64,000 bases of DNA from Drosophila miranda (taxonomy: Eukaryota > Arthropoda > Insecta > Diptera > Drosophilidae). The stretch covers positions 28,892,001 to 28,956,000 of the forward strand of contig NC_046675.1 of the NCBI RefSeq assembly GCF_003369915.1, read 5' to 3'. Below the pieces are notes generated by a model that was not told where the DNA came from, searched no databases, and saw only the letters and a program-made list of their open reading frames with translations. The position numbers were made by a program, and so were the translations under genes. The first letter of the stretch is position 1. Each line of letters opens with the position of its first letter. Shown piece by piece: positions 23,093 through 35,934 of the stretch.

Positions 23093-24163
23093 TTGTACTT
23101 GAACAACGATGTTTTCCCAGTGATCGGTAATCGATGGCGAAGTTGCTTAATTGAAACTGTGAAATTTGCATTATGTTCGGCTTTCCAATCCATTCGATAC
23201 GTCTACGTGGGAGTCGAAGTGCTTAAAGAACTTGATATTGGTTGTTTTCATTGTTCTTCTGGCCATGGTAGACGCTCTAAAAGGAAGAAACACTTTGAAA
23301 GAAAAACGAACTTTAATCAATTGGTATACAATTATTATATTACCAAGCCTCCAATCGGGATTGTATGTCTGGAAAATAGTTATCTTACCTTCCTACCACA
23401 TTCTGCCTTAAGAAATGCTTCAACCACTGATCAATTTGAATTAAATATCTCATTGCAAATCCAAACACAAACTCTGTCCAGATACAGGCATAGATGCAGA
23501 GATACTCGCAATTGGATGGATGCTAATGATGCGTCATGGTCATGGGACGATGTCTGGAGCTTTCGACGGCGAATTTCAGCAGACAATTTGGCAAGCTGTC
23601 AACGCCACTCACTGTGCGAATGGTGGGCGTGGCACACAGGGTAGGATATATATATATACCTAACCCAAAGAGTAAGGGAATCGACAATCCGAAGCTAATG
23701 ATTGTCTGAGAGACGTTTGCCAGCAAAGACATCAATCAATCCGAAGCTAAAGTGAAACCACCCCCAAGGGAGGATACGCACTGACTGCCCCACCGCCTTC
23801 ATCAGATGTGTACAAACGTTCAGCTCTGCTTCTTAAATAAGTAAGAAAACTTATAAACTCATTCGAATCATATTTAAAAATCATCCAACAGCAGCAACAG
23901 CTTGACCCATGCGCGTGTCCATTCATGAATTATTAGTTGGAGCTTATCAAACGTGACCAAAATAGGAACGGAAAAAATATTAATAATAAAAAAAAGGGAA
24001 AAACAGTTGGCCTCTGCCAGCTGTTGCTGGGAAGCAATAGCAGGACAACGGACCAGGCCCAAGCAAGTGTGGAAAATCAGCAAAAACGAGGCCAACTTCC
24101 CAGAAAAAGCGAGGGTGAACGTTGTGAGTTGCAGCGGAGACCGCAACTCTACATTTAAATTTG
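23093..24163. other. Intergenic, upstream of the ERp44-like gene
   Basis: Holds the promoter of the minus-strand ERp44-like gene, though I could not place a core promoter. A TA run lies at 23644-23657. No supportable coding exon. Confidence 0.5.
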
Positions 24164-26745
24164 TATACCCGATACTTAGTCAGTATGGCTCTCCTCCGGC
24201 AGACGGCGCTGACATTGAACATTCTAGCCTTAATAGTCTCTGAGATCTGGGGATGTCACAGATCTTCGTCCTTTTCAGGGGCGGAAGTGGGTGTGGCGAA
24301 ATTTCGAAATAAACTTGTCAAGGTTCGATATCACAGGAGTGTGGATACCAAATTTGGTTGCTCTAGCTCTTATAGTCTCTGAGATCTAAGAACTCACATT
24401 TTGCAATAGGCAAAGCCGAGAGAGAATGAAATTGTTTTCTTGATTCAGGCTATAAAAATTAAACGATCTGGTTTATGCAGTCTAGAAGATATAGCCTTTC
24501 TCTACGATTCTGCGTTTTTGGTTTTCTCGTATTCTCAGACATCATTATTTTTGATTCTTATTGTATAATTATTATTTTTGATTTTGATTATTAAATAATT
24601 ATTATTCAATAAAAATCAAAAATAATACTTATACTATAAGAATCCAAAATAATAATTACACATTAAAAATCAAAAATAATCATTGAACTTTATATATGTA
24701 CATTATATAATTATTATTTTTGATTTTTATTGAATAATTATTATTATAATTATTATTCTTGACTTGTATTGAATAATTATTATTATAATTATTATTTTTG
24801 ATTTTTATTGTATAACTATTATTATAATTATTATTCTTGATTTTTATTGAATAATTATTATTCTTGATTTTTATTGTATAATTATTATTATAATTGTTAT
24901 TCTTGATTTTTATTGAATAATTATTATTCTTAATTTTTATTGAATAATTATTATTATAATTGTTATACCTGATTTTTATTGAATAATTATTATTATAATT
25001 GTTATTCTTGATTTTAATTGAATAATTATTATTATAATTGTTATTCTTGATTTTTATTGAATAATTATTATTATAATTGTTATTCTTGATTTTAATTGAG
25101 TAATTATTATTCTTGATTTTTATTGAATAATTACTATTATAATTGTTATTCTTGATTTTTATTGAATAATTATTATTATAATTGTTATTCTTGATTTTAA
25201 TTGAATAATTATTATTATAATTGTTATTCTTGATTTTTATTGAATAACTATTATTATAATTGTTATTCTTGATTTTAATTGAATAATTATTATTATAATT
25301 GTTATTCTTGATTTTTATTGAATAATTATTATTCTTGATTTTTATTGAATAATTATTATTATAATTGTTATACTTGATTTTTATTGAATAATTATTATTA
25401 TAATTGTTATTCTTGATTTTAATTGAATAATTAATATTATAATTGTTATTCTTGATTTTTATTGAAAAATTATTAATATAATTGTTATTCTTGATTTTTA
25501 TTGAATAATTATTATTCTTGATTTTTATTGAATAATTATTATTATAATTGTTATACTTGATTTTAGTTGAATAATTATTATTATAATTGTTATTCTTGAT
25601 TTTTATTGAATAATTATTATTATAATTGTTATTCTTGATTTTTATTGAATAATTACTGTTATAATTGTTATTCTTGATTTTAATTGAATAATTATTATTC
25701 TTGATTTTTATTGAATAAATATTATTATAATTGTTATTCTTGATTTTTATTGAATAACTATTATTATAATTGTTATTCTTGATTTTTATTGAATAACTAT
25801 TATTATAATTGTTATTCTTGATTTTTATTGAATAATTATTATTATAATTGTTATTCTTGATTTTTATTGAATAATTATTATTATAATTGTTATTCTTGAT
25901 TTTTATTGAATAATTATTATTATAATTGTTATTCTTGATTTTAATTGAATAATTATTATTCTTGATTTTTATTGAATAATTATTATTATAATTGTTATTC
26001 TTGATTTTTATTGAATAATTACTATTATAATTGTTATTCTTGGTTTTAATTGAATAATTATTATTATAATTGTTATTCTTGATTTTTATTGAATAACTAT
26101 TATTGTAATTGTTATTCTTGATTTTTATTGAATAATTATTATTATAATTGTTATTCTTGATTTTTATTGAATAGTTATTATTATAATTGTTATTATTGAT
26201 TTTTATTGAATAACTATTATTATAATTGTTATTCTTGATTTTTATTGAATAACTATTATTATAATTGTTATTCTTGATTTTTATTGAATAATTATTATTA
26301 TAATTGTTATACTTGATTTTTATTGAATTTTATTGAATAATTATTAATATAATTATTATAATAATAATTATAATATAATATAATAATATAATATAATAAT
26401 ATAATATTATAATATAAGATTTATGCAAAAATAATAATTATTCCATAAAAATCAAGAATAACAATTATAATAATAATTATACAATAAAAATCAAAAATAA
26501 TAATTACTCATTAAAATTCAAAAATAATCATTATTCAATAAAAATCAAAAATAATAATTATGTAATGTACATATATAATAATAATAATAATAATAAGATT
26601 TAGGTCTCAATCGACTCGGCTATTGATGCTGATCAATAATATATATACTTTATGGGGTCGGAAACGATTCCTTCTGGACGTTACACACATCCATTTTCAC
26701 CACAAATCTAATATACCCCAATACTCATTTTGAGTATCGGGTATA
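24164..26745. mobile_element. DINE-1/Helentron-like element with expanded centre
   Basis: Ends carry a 13-bp inverted match: TATACCCGATACT at 24164-24176 and its complement at 26733-26745. The right end forms a hairpin of ATACCCCAATACTCA and TGAGTATCGGGTAT around TTT. The right part (26600-26745), read on the minus strand, has the familiar phrases AAGGAATCGTTTCCGACC, TATAAAGTATATAT and ATAGCCGAGTCGATTGAG. The left part has GCCACACCCACTTCC and two copies of ATAGTCTCTGAGATCT (24233-24248 and 24372-24387). These belong to the abundant non-autonomous DINE-1 (INE-1) class in Drosophila. It encodes no protein. Such elements normally run a few hundred bases with a short central tandem array; here the centre is about 2 kb. 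Confidence 0.7.
24541..26595. repeat. AT-rich ~39-bp tandem repeat array with inverted flanks
   Basis: The dominant unit is about 39 bp, built from TTGTTATTCTTGATTTTTAT and TGAATAATTATTATTATAA; neighbouring copies at 25891 and 25930 are exactly 39 bp apart. A shorter unit of about 27 bp lacks the TATAATTGTTAT part. Units run in one orientation from about 24705 to 26340. At about 24600-24685 and 26430-26565 the same unit is in the opposite orientation. ATATATGTACATTA at 24692 onward is mirrored near 26578, giving inverted arms of at least 40 bp around the array. Several variants differ by single bases, so the array is not perfectly homogenised. Confidence 0.9.
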
Positions 26746-29700
26746 AAAACTGATAACTGTCGGCGCCCCACCAAGGCTGCCATTTCCATTGTGGAAAAGG
26801 AAAAGCTCACATGTGCCGTGCTGTGCCGTGCCATGCTCGTTCTCGTTATTATCTTTTGGCCTGACCACAAGACGTGTCAACTTGTGGTACCATCTCTTCA
26901 GCTGACATCAGAGGCACTCCAGTGCCAGATATAAATCAACTTTGGGAAAAACTTTGCCTGTGGCCGGCAGCGTCCTCACAACCCAACCCGAATGTGTTCC
27001 TTTTTCGGTTCGGGGAAGCCGCTTATAAATTTTTGAGCAATATTTTCCCTTCTAGAAGAAAGCAGCTTATTGACAAGTCATGTGGGAGATATAACTAGTG
27101 CATCTTCAGCTCTCAGTTGTGGTCAAACGGAGGGTGTCTTTAAAGAGAAACCTTTAAGCCCTTATTCCCCCACTCCTTTCTACCTTCCAAGTTGTTGGGT
27201 GTTTCGGGCCATGACTGCCACAAAGCAAGGTGACGTAATTATAGATGTACTTGTACTGGTAGTTCTGCTGGAGTCGAGCCCACACCCAAAATGCAACGCA
27301 CACAGGACAAAGCAACCCCCAAACATGCAGCGGATGGCTAAGAAACTAACAAACCAACAATGAAAGAAGGGAACTGGTAAATGGTAAATGGTATATGCTA
27401 AATGGTGAATGGGAAAACAAAGTCAAGGTACTGCAAAAGGGTTGGCACGACCCACAAAAAACATAGTAGCCAAGTGGGCGTAAACCGACGCGCGGTTTCC
27501 CCCATAATTGTGGAGGGTCTGAGTTGCATTCAGAGTCGTCGACTGGGTGTATCTGTGGGACACACGCTCTCCAGCTTGTAAGAGTTGAATTGTCGCCGTT
27601 TGGTATCTTGTAATCTTGCAGCTACTACAAGACGCTGCGACACATTAGCATAAAATCATGATTAAGATAAAGAATTTCTACTGGCAATGGCCAGAGTGCC
27701 GGAATGCGTATCTGTATGTTTGTTTTAAAGAGCATAAGTATCTTATGGGTAATTAACGCAAAACAACACAAACCTAAATCAAGGTTATCTTCGCAGAAAG
27801 AGGACACCAAATCCTTTGGTGAAAAATTGCATTGCGCACTACGACCATGAATCCGCTTAAAATGCAATTTGTAGACAATTTAGTTTCTTCTTTTTTCCGC
27901 TCTCTCAATCTTTTTGGCTAGACATTTCCGTTTGACGCAGCAAAGGCAAAGTTGCTTTTGAGAAAAGTGTCATTAGCATTGATTAATTTGTCCCACGATT
28001 TACATGGAAAAACAATCAATCAACACGTCGTCCTCATTCTCCATTAGTCAATCTAGAGATTGAGATGCCACCGGGCAGCCACTTGAACTCTGTGAGACGA
28101 GTGTCAACCAGGCAAAGCCATGCCGCCCTCCCTTACCCCTCCTGTTCATTCATTCTTCCATTCTATCTTTCTCTTGGCCATCTATCCAACCATTCCAGGG
28201 ACATTAGCAATCACAATCGTCTACCATCATTAACGCTTTCGTGGGGGATGGGTGTGGCCCGGCTGGCCAAAACCTTTATGAAGCTGTTGTTGCCAGTTTT
28301 GGAGGTTTAATGAATTATCTGACTCTCGTACTCGTATGCGACTAAGAGTTTCGAGCTGTTCTGAATGTAATTAAAGCGGTGACATGGGCGGAGCCAAAAG
28401 GGGGAGCTCAACAGTAATTTAAACTAGAAATGTATATGTTTTCTCAGTTACACTTCTCTACGTACTAATGTCACCCCTTGTAAGCTCCTTCTATGCCTCA
28501 GACAGAATCATCTCTGGCATAATTAAGCCACATCAATGTCGTGTTAGAAGCCGGCCAACTAATGATGGCCAACATTTACAACAAAAGCCAATTGTTGCAG
28601 AGGCAGATGAACAGCAGGGGAAGTCCCAAGCTTGGGGACTTTAATTTTTATGCGTGAAAACACAGAACAACAATGCCCCAAAAAAAAAAAAATAACCACA
28701 CTTAAAATGCGAGTCAACCATTTTTCTACAAACAGCAGCACGAAGGATATACGAGGTAGGGACACGTGGACAGAAGCGAAAAGGAAATTCAATTAGCCTG
28801 AGAAATTTCGGGTTGGTTTCATTCGTTCGTTCAACATTTGCTTAGGTAATGTTTCAATTAATTCATTTGTCCCACAGACCGCAGATGTCTAGGGGGAGAG
28901 ACTGCTGCTAATGATGTTGGGTTGTTGGGTGGTCCTTACATATGCGATAACATTAGACGATCTTTAAGGATGATGCATGGGGTTTCTATCTGTGGTCCTT
29001 TGTAGCAGAACATCCCACAAAACAAATCAAATCAATTGCCCACAATTAATAACACCAATCCGAGACTCATTCGACAGCATTTCATTATTTGTTATATATT
29101 TCAAAGATATTTATTTGATAAACGCCGCCGTCAGACGCCAAAAATCTCATCGCTTTAAGTGGCTCATTTTGGGGGCTACGAGCACCAGTAAACGTATGAG
29201 GATTGCAGATTGGAGATGGGTACCGGTACGGGTCGTGGGTCCTTGCCCAGCCATAGCCGCAGGCAGCAAACCAACACCAGAAGGAAACAAAAAAGAAAGG
29301 AGAAGAGGTCCACCGAGCGAGCTACCGGGTAACATATCAAAACGCCGCAAATGGGCAAAGTCAAACCCAAAGTAAACGCAACGCAGAAAAAAATGAAATG
29401 AAATCATATAAAAACAGAGTGCCAAAAAAAGGCAAACATGCGACGTCGTCTAAAGGATTTGCCCCATGGCAGCAGGCAGGCAAACGGCAAAGACAAAGTA
29501 GCTGTGGACACAAGCAAAAAGCCAAAAGGAGAGAGACCCAAAAATTTGCTGAGCCAAGACCACGGCTGTGTGCGGATATACTCGTTCGTACGAGTATATC
29601 TCGTATATTTGGGAATTTATGCCGCGATTTTAAAATAAAAAAAAAATAATAAAAGTGAAATAAATGCAGGGAGAATGCGGGCTTATGGCGGTGGCGGCAG

Positions 29701-31503
29701 AAGTCAGAAGAGAAGTCGCGTATTCGGTAGCCCGCATATGTCAACGAAATAAATTTGAAGACTTTTTGGGTGAAGGTTTTTATGCTAGGGTCTAACCGAA
29801 GAAGGAATGCGCTACAGAATAGAATTATGAGTGGAAAACGGTATGAATTTGATTAGAAATACGAACAGATCCATCCATGTCCATCTGCTTCACAGTATTC
29901 AACAAAATCATCATAAAGATGTTTTAATTCGGAAATGTATCTAGAACTTCTCGATAAAATGACCGTATGATAGTATTTTGTGATCTCTTTAGCTAAGGAG
30001 CTTCCATATTCCTCTATCCAAATAAGAAGACAAAACTTACTCTGCAGGGTATTTCCCAATCCCATCCTGAATGTGACTCACTTTGGATGCGATGCTCATA
30101 TCTGTGCCCCTTGTGCCTCATGCCGCAGCTTCATACGTCAGTCACTTCGCGGTTCACACTAGGCTGCGTTAATCCAATATGTGATTACGAGTGTTCTGAC
30201 TTTAAGCATCTGTTAAATTGGCTTAATCCCCGTCTCAGTGTGCGACTGCTCTGTCTGTCTCCCTGCCTGTGTGTGCCTCTGGAGTGTCTCTCTGTCTGCT
30301 CTGGCTTTTGTAATACTCCTATGTATTTGTATTTGTAGCTGCTGCTGCCACCGCCACTGCCACTGCCACTTTGTAACTGTTGTCATTTTTATTGCCCTGG
30401 GAATGTTTTTTGTCCACTTGTTCGGAGCACACGCCCCGCAAAAAAACTTTTTTTCTCTTCATCTCCATCCATATCATGTCCCATCCCTCGCTTTGTTCTT
30501 CAGAGCATCTTCGTTTGGCTTTTGTGGCTGGGTGTCCTTTGTACTCTTCTTTGGCCAAACAAAAGTTTTGTCGTTGATTTTATTGACCAATTTTTGGGTG
30601 CGTAAGTTCTTGATTTTTTTCTATATGGAAGTTTTTTGCATGCCACCGCCGGCCCAGGGATCGAATTCGGGATTTGTTGTTTGGTTTATTTTGAGTTTTC
30701 TTTTCTTGAAGTTGGCTTTTTATATGGTTTTATTGCTTCATCTGTGGGGATTTAAAGTTTTATTGTGATTTAAACACTTGTTAATCGTGTGTGCATATGT
30801 CAATGTGGTGTCGTCTTCAGATAAGATTTGTTCTTGGGATGTCTGTTTTGGGGGATTGAGATGTTTTTAGAGGTTATGACTGCTCAGAGGTGAATGGGGA
30901 ATGTCTTGGTTATTACACGGAGAGGAAAAATCCCTGAGTCCTGAATAGCTTCAATTGAATTTTAATATTTCTACGTACCATTATATACATACATATGTCC
31001 CAAAAGTGAAAAATTTTAAAACCACTTCCCGGTTTCACTTACATTTTGACATTATTATGAAAATATCTAATTTAAATATATTTTATATTTAAAAATAAAT
31101 ATATTTCATATTCTAATTAAATATTTTTCTTTTTTAATAAAATATATTTCCTGAAATATTTATTAAAAAAAACGTTTAATACATTTATGTTTAAACTAAT
31201 TCGAATTATATTTAATTTCACTATGTTTTTATTTAAAAGCCGAATTTTTAATTCAAATATATGTGTTTGTATATTTTTACTATGAATTTTTCTCTCAGTG
31301 TCAGGTGAATAATATTTGTATTCAATGAAATATGTATTTAGTTAGTTTTTTTTGTTTGTTTGCCTCCAATTTGCGTTGACATTTTGCAAATCTGTGCCGA
31401 AATTTACATGCACCTAATGCTAGAGACAGACACTCACATCGACAAATCTATCGTTTCATTGATAAATTGTCCCATGCGAACCCATGTGAATCCAGAGAGA
31501 TTT

Positions 31504-31528
31504 AGAGAGAGAGAGAGAGAGAGAGAGA
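31504..31528. repeat. GA microsatellite
   Basis: Uninterrupted AG dinucleotides over 25 nt, inside the gene-free stretch. Confidence 0.9.
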
Positions 31529-34500
31529 TCTGGGCCAGTGGACAGGTACTCGTACACACACACACACAGAGATAATCACCGCACTTCAATCTACTGGTGC
31601 GAGGAGGCATTGACGGGCGGGCTGCCAGTCGCTCTCCTGCTGCCACATCTGCCAGCCGGACGAACGATTGTAATCAAAATACAACAAATTAAGGAGAGAG
31701 AGGAGGCGGTGTGTGCGTGAGAAGAGGGAGAGCTGGAGACAGTCTGGATACCTTTTTTAAAATATTTATTTATGCAATTATTTTGCAAGTAGCTCAAAAT
31801 AAATAAATGAAATGAAATAGCAGACCAGGAGAGAGCCACTGCCACAGAAAGAGCCAGAGCCCGAGACAGGGACTGGGACTCGCGATGGAGACGAGTTCCA
31901 AGTGCCCGAGCACGACTTCAATTGACGACGCAGTAAATTAAAATTTAAATTTATGCCATTTGCCAACTGAAAACGACGAAGAGTGTACACCAGGCAGTGA
32001 GTGCCCCCAAAAACAGAGGCCTGGCACAATTAGAGTTAAAGGTAGAGCCAAAGGTGCGCCACAGAACGTCACTGCTGGTGCTGTGAGATGGCCAACATCA
32101 AGGCAGTGTGGAAGAGACACTATCGGCCATGTCACATCACTTCTATTGTCATCATCTTCCCCCATTCGATCCCACATTTGTGGTGTCATCTTTCTGTCAA
32201 AATTGTATTTATTTATTTGAGTATTGCGAATGCATTTGCGGCGCAACCTAAGTGAAACGTCATTGCGGCTCACCTGCCAACAGGTGCTACAGTTGTGACC
32301 CTCTATCTCTCTCTCTCTCTCTCTATCTTTCTCCCTCTCGGACGAATGCGTTACATCTCGTTTTTGACCCAATTAGTTTTTGTGGCCCGTTACAATGTAA
32401 GCCTTGAGAGTTTATGGCTCGTAAATGTCTTGTCTGCTCTGTTTCCATCATGTTGATTTTAATTACAGTGCAAGCCCACCTAGTATACGTAATGTCTGTG
32501 CCACAGAGAAGATTCGTTGAGTACTCCGCAGAAAGTACGATTCAGAAAATGTGTCTCCCTGTATCAGAACAGCTGCTGGGCTAATCGTTTCACACAATTA
32601 CCAAAGATTATGGGTCTGATTTTCCTCTGCTGCTGCTGCTGCTTCCATCCACTCATTAGTCGCAATCATAACTGTGAAGTTGTAAAACCGCCAAAAAGGA
32701 AAACGAGAGGAAACCACCCATTTCCCACAAAGACATCCTTCGTCCGCCAAAAAGGGGGGCAATAAATGGCAATCAACGTACAATCAATGGGTTAAACCCT
32801 TTTTGCTTTATGATCCGAAAACAATTTAAGCTTTTATTTGTTTTTGATGCCCACCACAACAAGCAATCAGGAGCCGCCAACTTGTCTTCCAAATGGTAGC
32901 AAATCAAATTGGCCAACAAAGAACGAGCCAGAATGGGGGTCCAGAAACCGGTGGGAGAGGATGGGGGAGAGCAGAGCAGAGCCAATGCAATGAGCATACA
33001 TCATGGACAACTGTTGCATTTGGACACTGGGACACAACTGGGAGTACAATTGATGGATCACCCAAAACCATCTGACTGCTGCCCCAGACGACCATTGTCA
33101 GTACTCGTTCTCGTACGTTGCTGCTGCTGCCGTAGCAGTTGCAGTGGAAACCAGAGCCAAATGAGTGGCAAAGAGTTGCGTAAAACGAAACCAGCGATAA
33201 TGATCATGCCAGGGCGCAAGACGCGTTAAAGATTTCAACGTCGTCATCAGCAGCAGTAGCTGAAGCGACTGTCTACAGTGGGGATTCGGCAAGAAGATTG
33301 CTGATGTATGACTTCGTCTAAAATCTCGTTCTTCTTGGAGTACAGCATTCACTGTGGCCACGACCGGACGTAGTCGCCAGCCAAGTGCGATTGCAAATGC
33401 ACGGAATTCACATTGAAGAAGCTGCCCCAAACGCTGGCTTCGTTTCTGTCTGTCTGCTTTTGGCCATTAACGCGAGTCGAGTCGCTTGCACTTGCCACCG
33501 ATCGGCTACCGTTGCTACCGGTTGCTCCCTGCCACATCCACATTCACACCCTAGGACCCCCCATCTCCAACCATCGCTTCCTCTGCTGATGAGTTTAGTG
33601 CCGCTCACTCGTCAATGATTTGTAATTTTTTCCTGCTGCGCGGTGCCTGGCCGGCGATGCCCGCCGCCAGTCGAAAATCATAATAATCATAATAAAATGC
33701 AGCTATATCCATTTTAACACCAAAAATACGAGTATGTCTCGCACTGGCTTTTTAGCTACGGCTTTCTTTGAATTCTGTATTGAAGTATTGCCGTTGTCAT
33801 GTCAATTTTGCGAACTCTTGCAGGCCTAGCCTGCGAGCGCGAACCGGCTGTCGCATTAAAGTTGGTAATTTGTGCTAAGCACCAACGCTGGCTACTAGTG
33901 TTTGGCTGCCACACACACGGACAGACTTCTGGGTGGTTCTGGTAATTAAGTGTGCTTAAATTGTCTGTCGAATGCCATGGCCAAAGGCTAATGGAAAACT
34001 TCTTACAAAGGTTATAATTATGGGTCTAAAAAGGAGTCCTTTCGAGAGAGAGATTGCTTTTGAAGATCTGTTTATTGGTGTGATGTTTAATAGAGTTTTT
34101 AAATATAGAGCTTCCGCTTTACATCTCACACAATTAGCAGATGAGAGAAGCCAACAAACACATGGTGAACCGCAAAACAAATTTACTTACAACAGCGGGT
34201 TACAAACTGGGCAAACAGAAACCGTTGGCCGATTCCGCGTCTGTATCTGTGCCTCTGTACCTCCGTGTATCTGTGTCTGAGTCTGCAAGCATTGATCTTG
34301 CAACGTTTTGCTGGTTCGTTGGATCGATTGATGTTGTCAATCAGAGCAGATTTAAGCGAAGGTTAAGAGTTGCATACGTTTAATCGGGAAGAGGCAGAGG
34401 CAGAGGCAGAGGCAGAGCCCGAGAGACGAATCAAGACCATGTTGCGGCATCCGCCACCAAGTCATTGAAGCGCGTAAAGCAGAGTAAACCCAAGACCAAT

Positions 34501-35904
34501 GTCGGAACGACGGATGCTGCAACGAAGGAGCGAACGCGAACCCCAATCCGAGTCATTGGTAATGATGCAAGCTGCCGCTGCTGCATCAACGGTTCGATGC
34601 AATGCGCTGTGATAGAGATGCAGCGCCGTTGATTGCAATCGGTTGCTGTGGCATGGCCGTTTACTGTTTGCATTTGTGTTGCAAATTTACAGCTCCATCA
34701 GCATCGGTTCGGTTCGGCTCGGTCTGTGGCTGCTGGCTGCTGGCTGCATCATTAGCTTGACCAAGGTCATAGCAGGCAGATCGATGAAGCAATCAGTATC
34801 GGAAGGGGGCAACAGCAACAGCAACAGCCCCAGCCCCAGCCCCAGCCCCAGCCCCCCAACGGCAAATGGCAACAAATTAACCAAAGTGATGATGCGTTAA
34901 GTGGCAAAATGGCGCAACTGCAACACTGCCACCACCACCATCACCACCAATAAGGAAATTAGTTTTAGCGGTTTATGCTAAATGCCCCAAGGGGTTGGTT
35001 TCGTTCTGTTCCTGTGACAGCTGCGCCCACATTTTGGCCAATTAAAATCAAATTTCAAAAATGTACCCAACAATTTTTGGCACAAAACTGATGACAGTTT
35101 AATTGTTTTGTCCTGACAGCTGCTTTCACTTAGGCACGAGTATCATCATTTCACTTTTGGCCTTAGATCTAGAGCGAGTTGATAAAAGAGAAAGAGAGAG
35201 ACGATGATGGCCCCCTCGATAAGGCCACTTTACAAATTTTTGACATTAATTACTCATCAAATTATGGCACTTTCAGAACTCATCCTGTTCTTTGTTTTGG
35301 ACAGTCATTGTCAGTTTGGTTAGGGGCTGCGTTGCTAAATTAAATATAATGAAGAGTGCTCTGGATATCCTGCTTCAACTTTGTGTCACACCCTAATCGA
35401 AGTCCCGATTAACCTTGAACGGTCCTCATACTTTTTATATCATATATGAGAGTATACTCATAAAAAGCCGAAGCCAAAGCCAAAGCCAAAAGCCACTCCT
35501 CAATTACTAGTATTTTTCTTGATACATATGCAAATGGGCCAGACAGATAAACACATACATTTGCCATCAGCTACCAACTAACTCACGCACTGAACTTTTG
35601 GCCACAAAACGCATTCCCGTTAGGGATCCTAAATTTGCATGTGAGGCACAGCCATGGCCCCGGGGGCAAAAGCCAGTAGCTCCAATAATTTCAAATTATA
35701 AATCATAATGCAGCTACGAAAATTAGAATATCAAAATTTTTTTTTGCTCTGCTCATCGATGGCTACTGCAATTTCGGAGGTTTTTGGTGGTTTGCCGCCG
35801 CTAAATAAAATTGGTTCAAGGCACGAACGTCCACGAAATTGGCTGCCGATCATCGCGTTTCGGGAACATAACTGTTGTTCTTCGATTTTGCATAATCGAG
35901 ATAC

Positions 35905-35934
35905 CAGGGGCCAGGGGCCAGGGACCAGGGACCA
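35905..35934. repeat. CCAGGG(G/A) minisatellite
   Basis: Four to five tandem copies of a 7-bp unit alternating between CCAGGGG and CCAGGGA. Confidence 0.8.

Noticed and set aside
22979..23644. 221-codon plus-strand frame over the ERp44 start region
   Set aside because: It overlaps the strongly supported minus-strand ERp44-like gene and its promoter, and has no protein-like pattern.
24541..26595. CRISPR-like array
   Set aside because: Units are tandem with no unique spacers, the sequence is AT-only in character, the host is a eukaryote, and the array lies inside a transposon.
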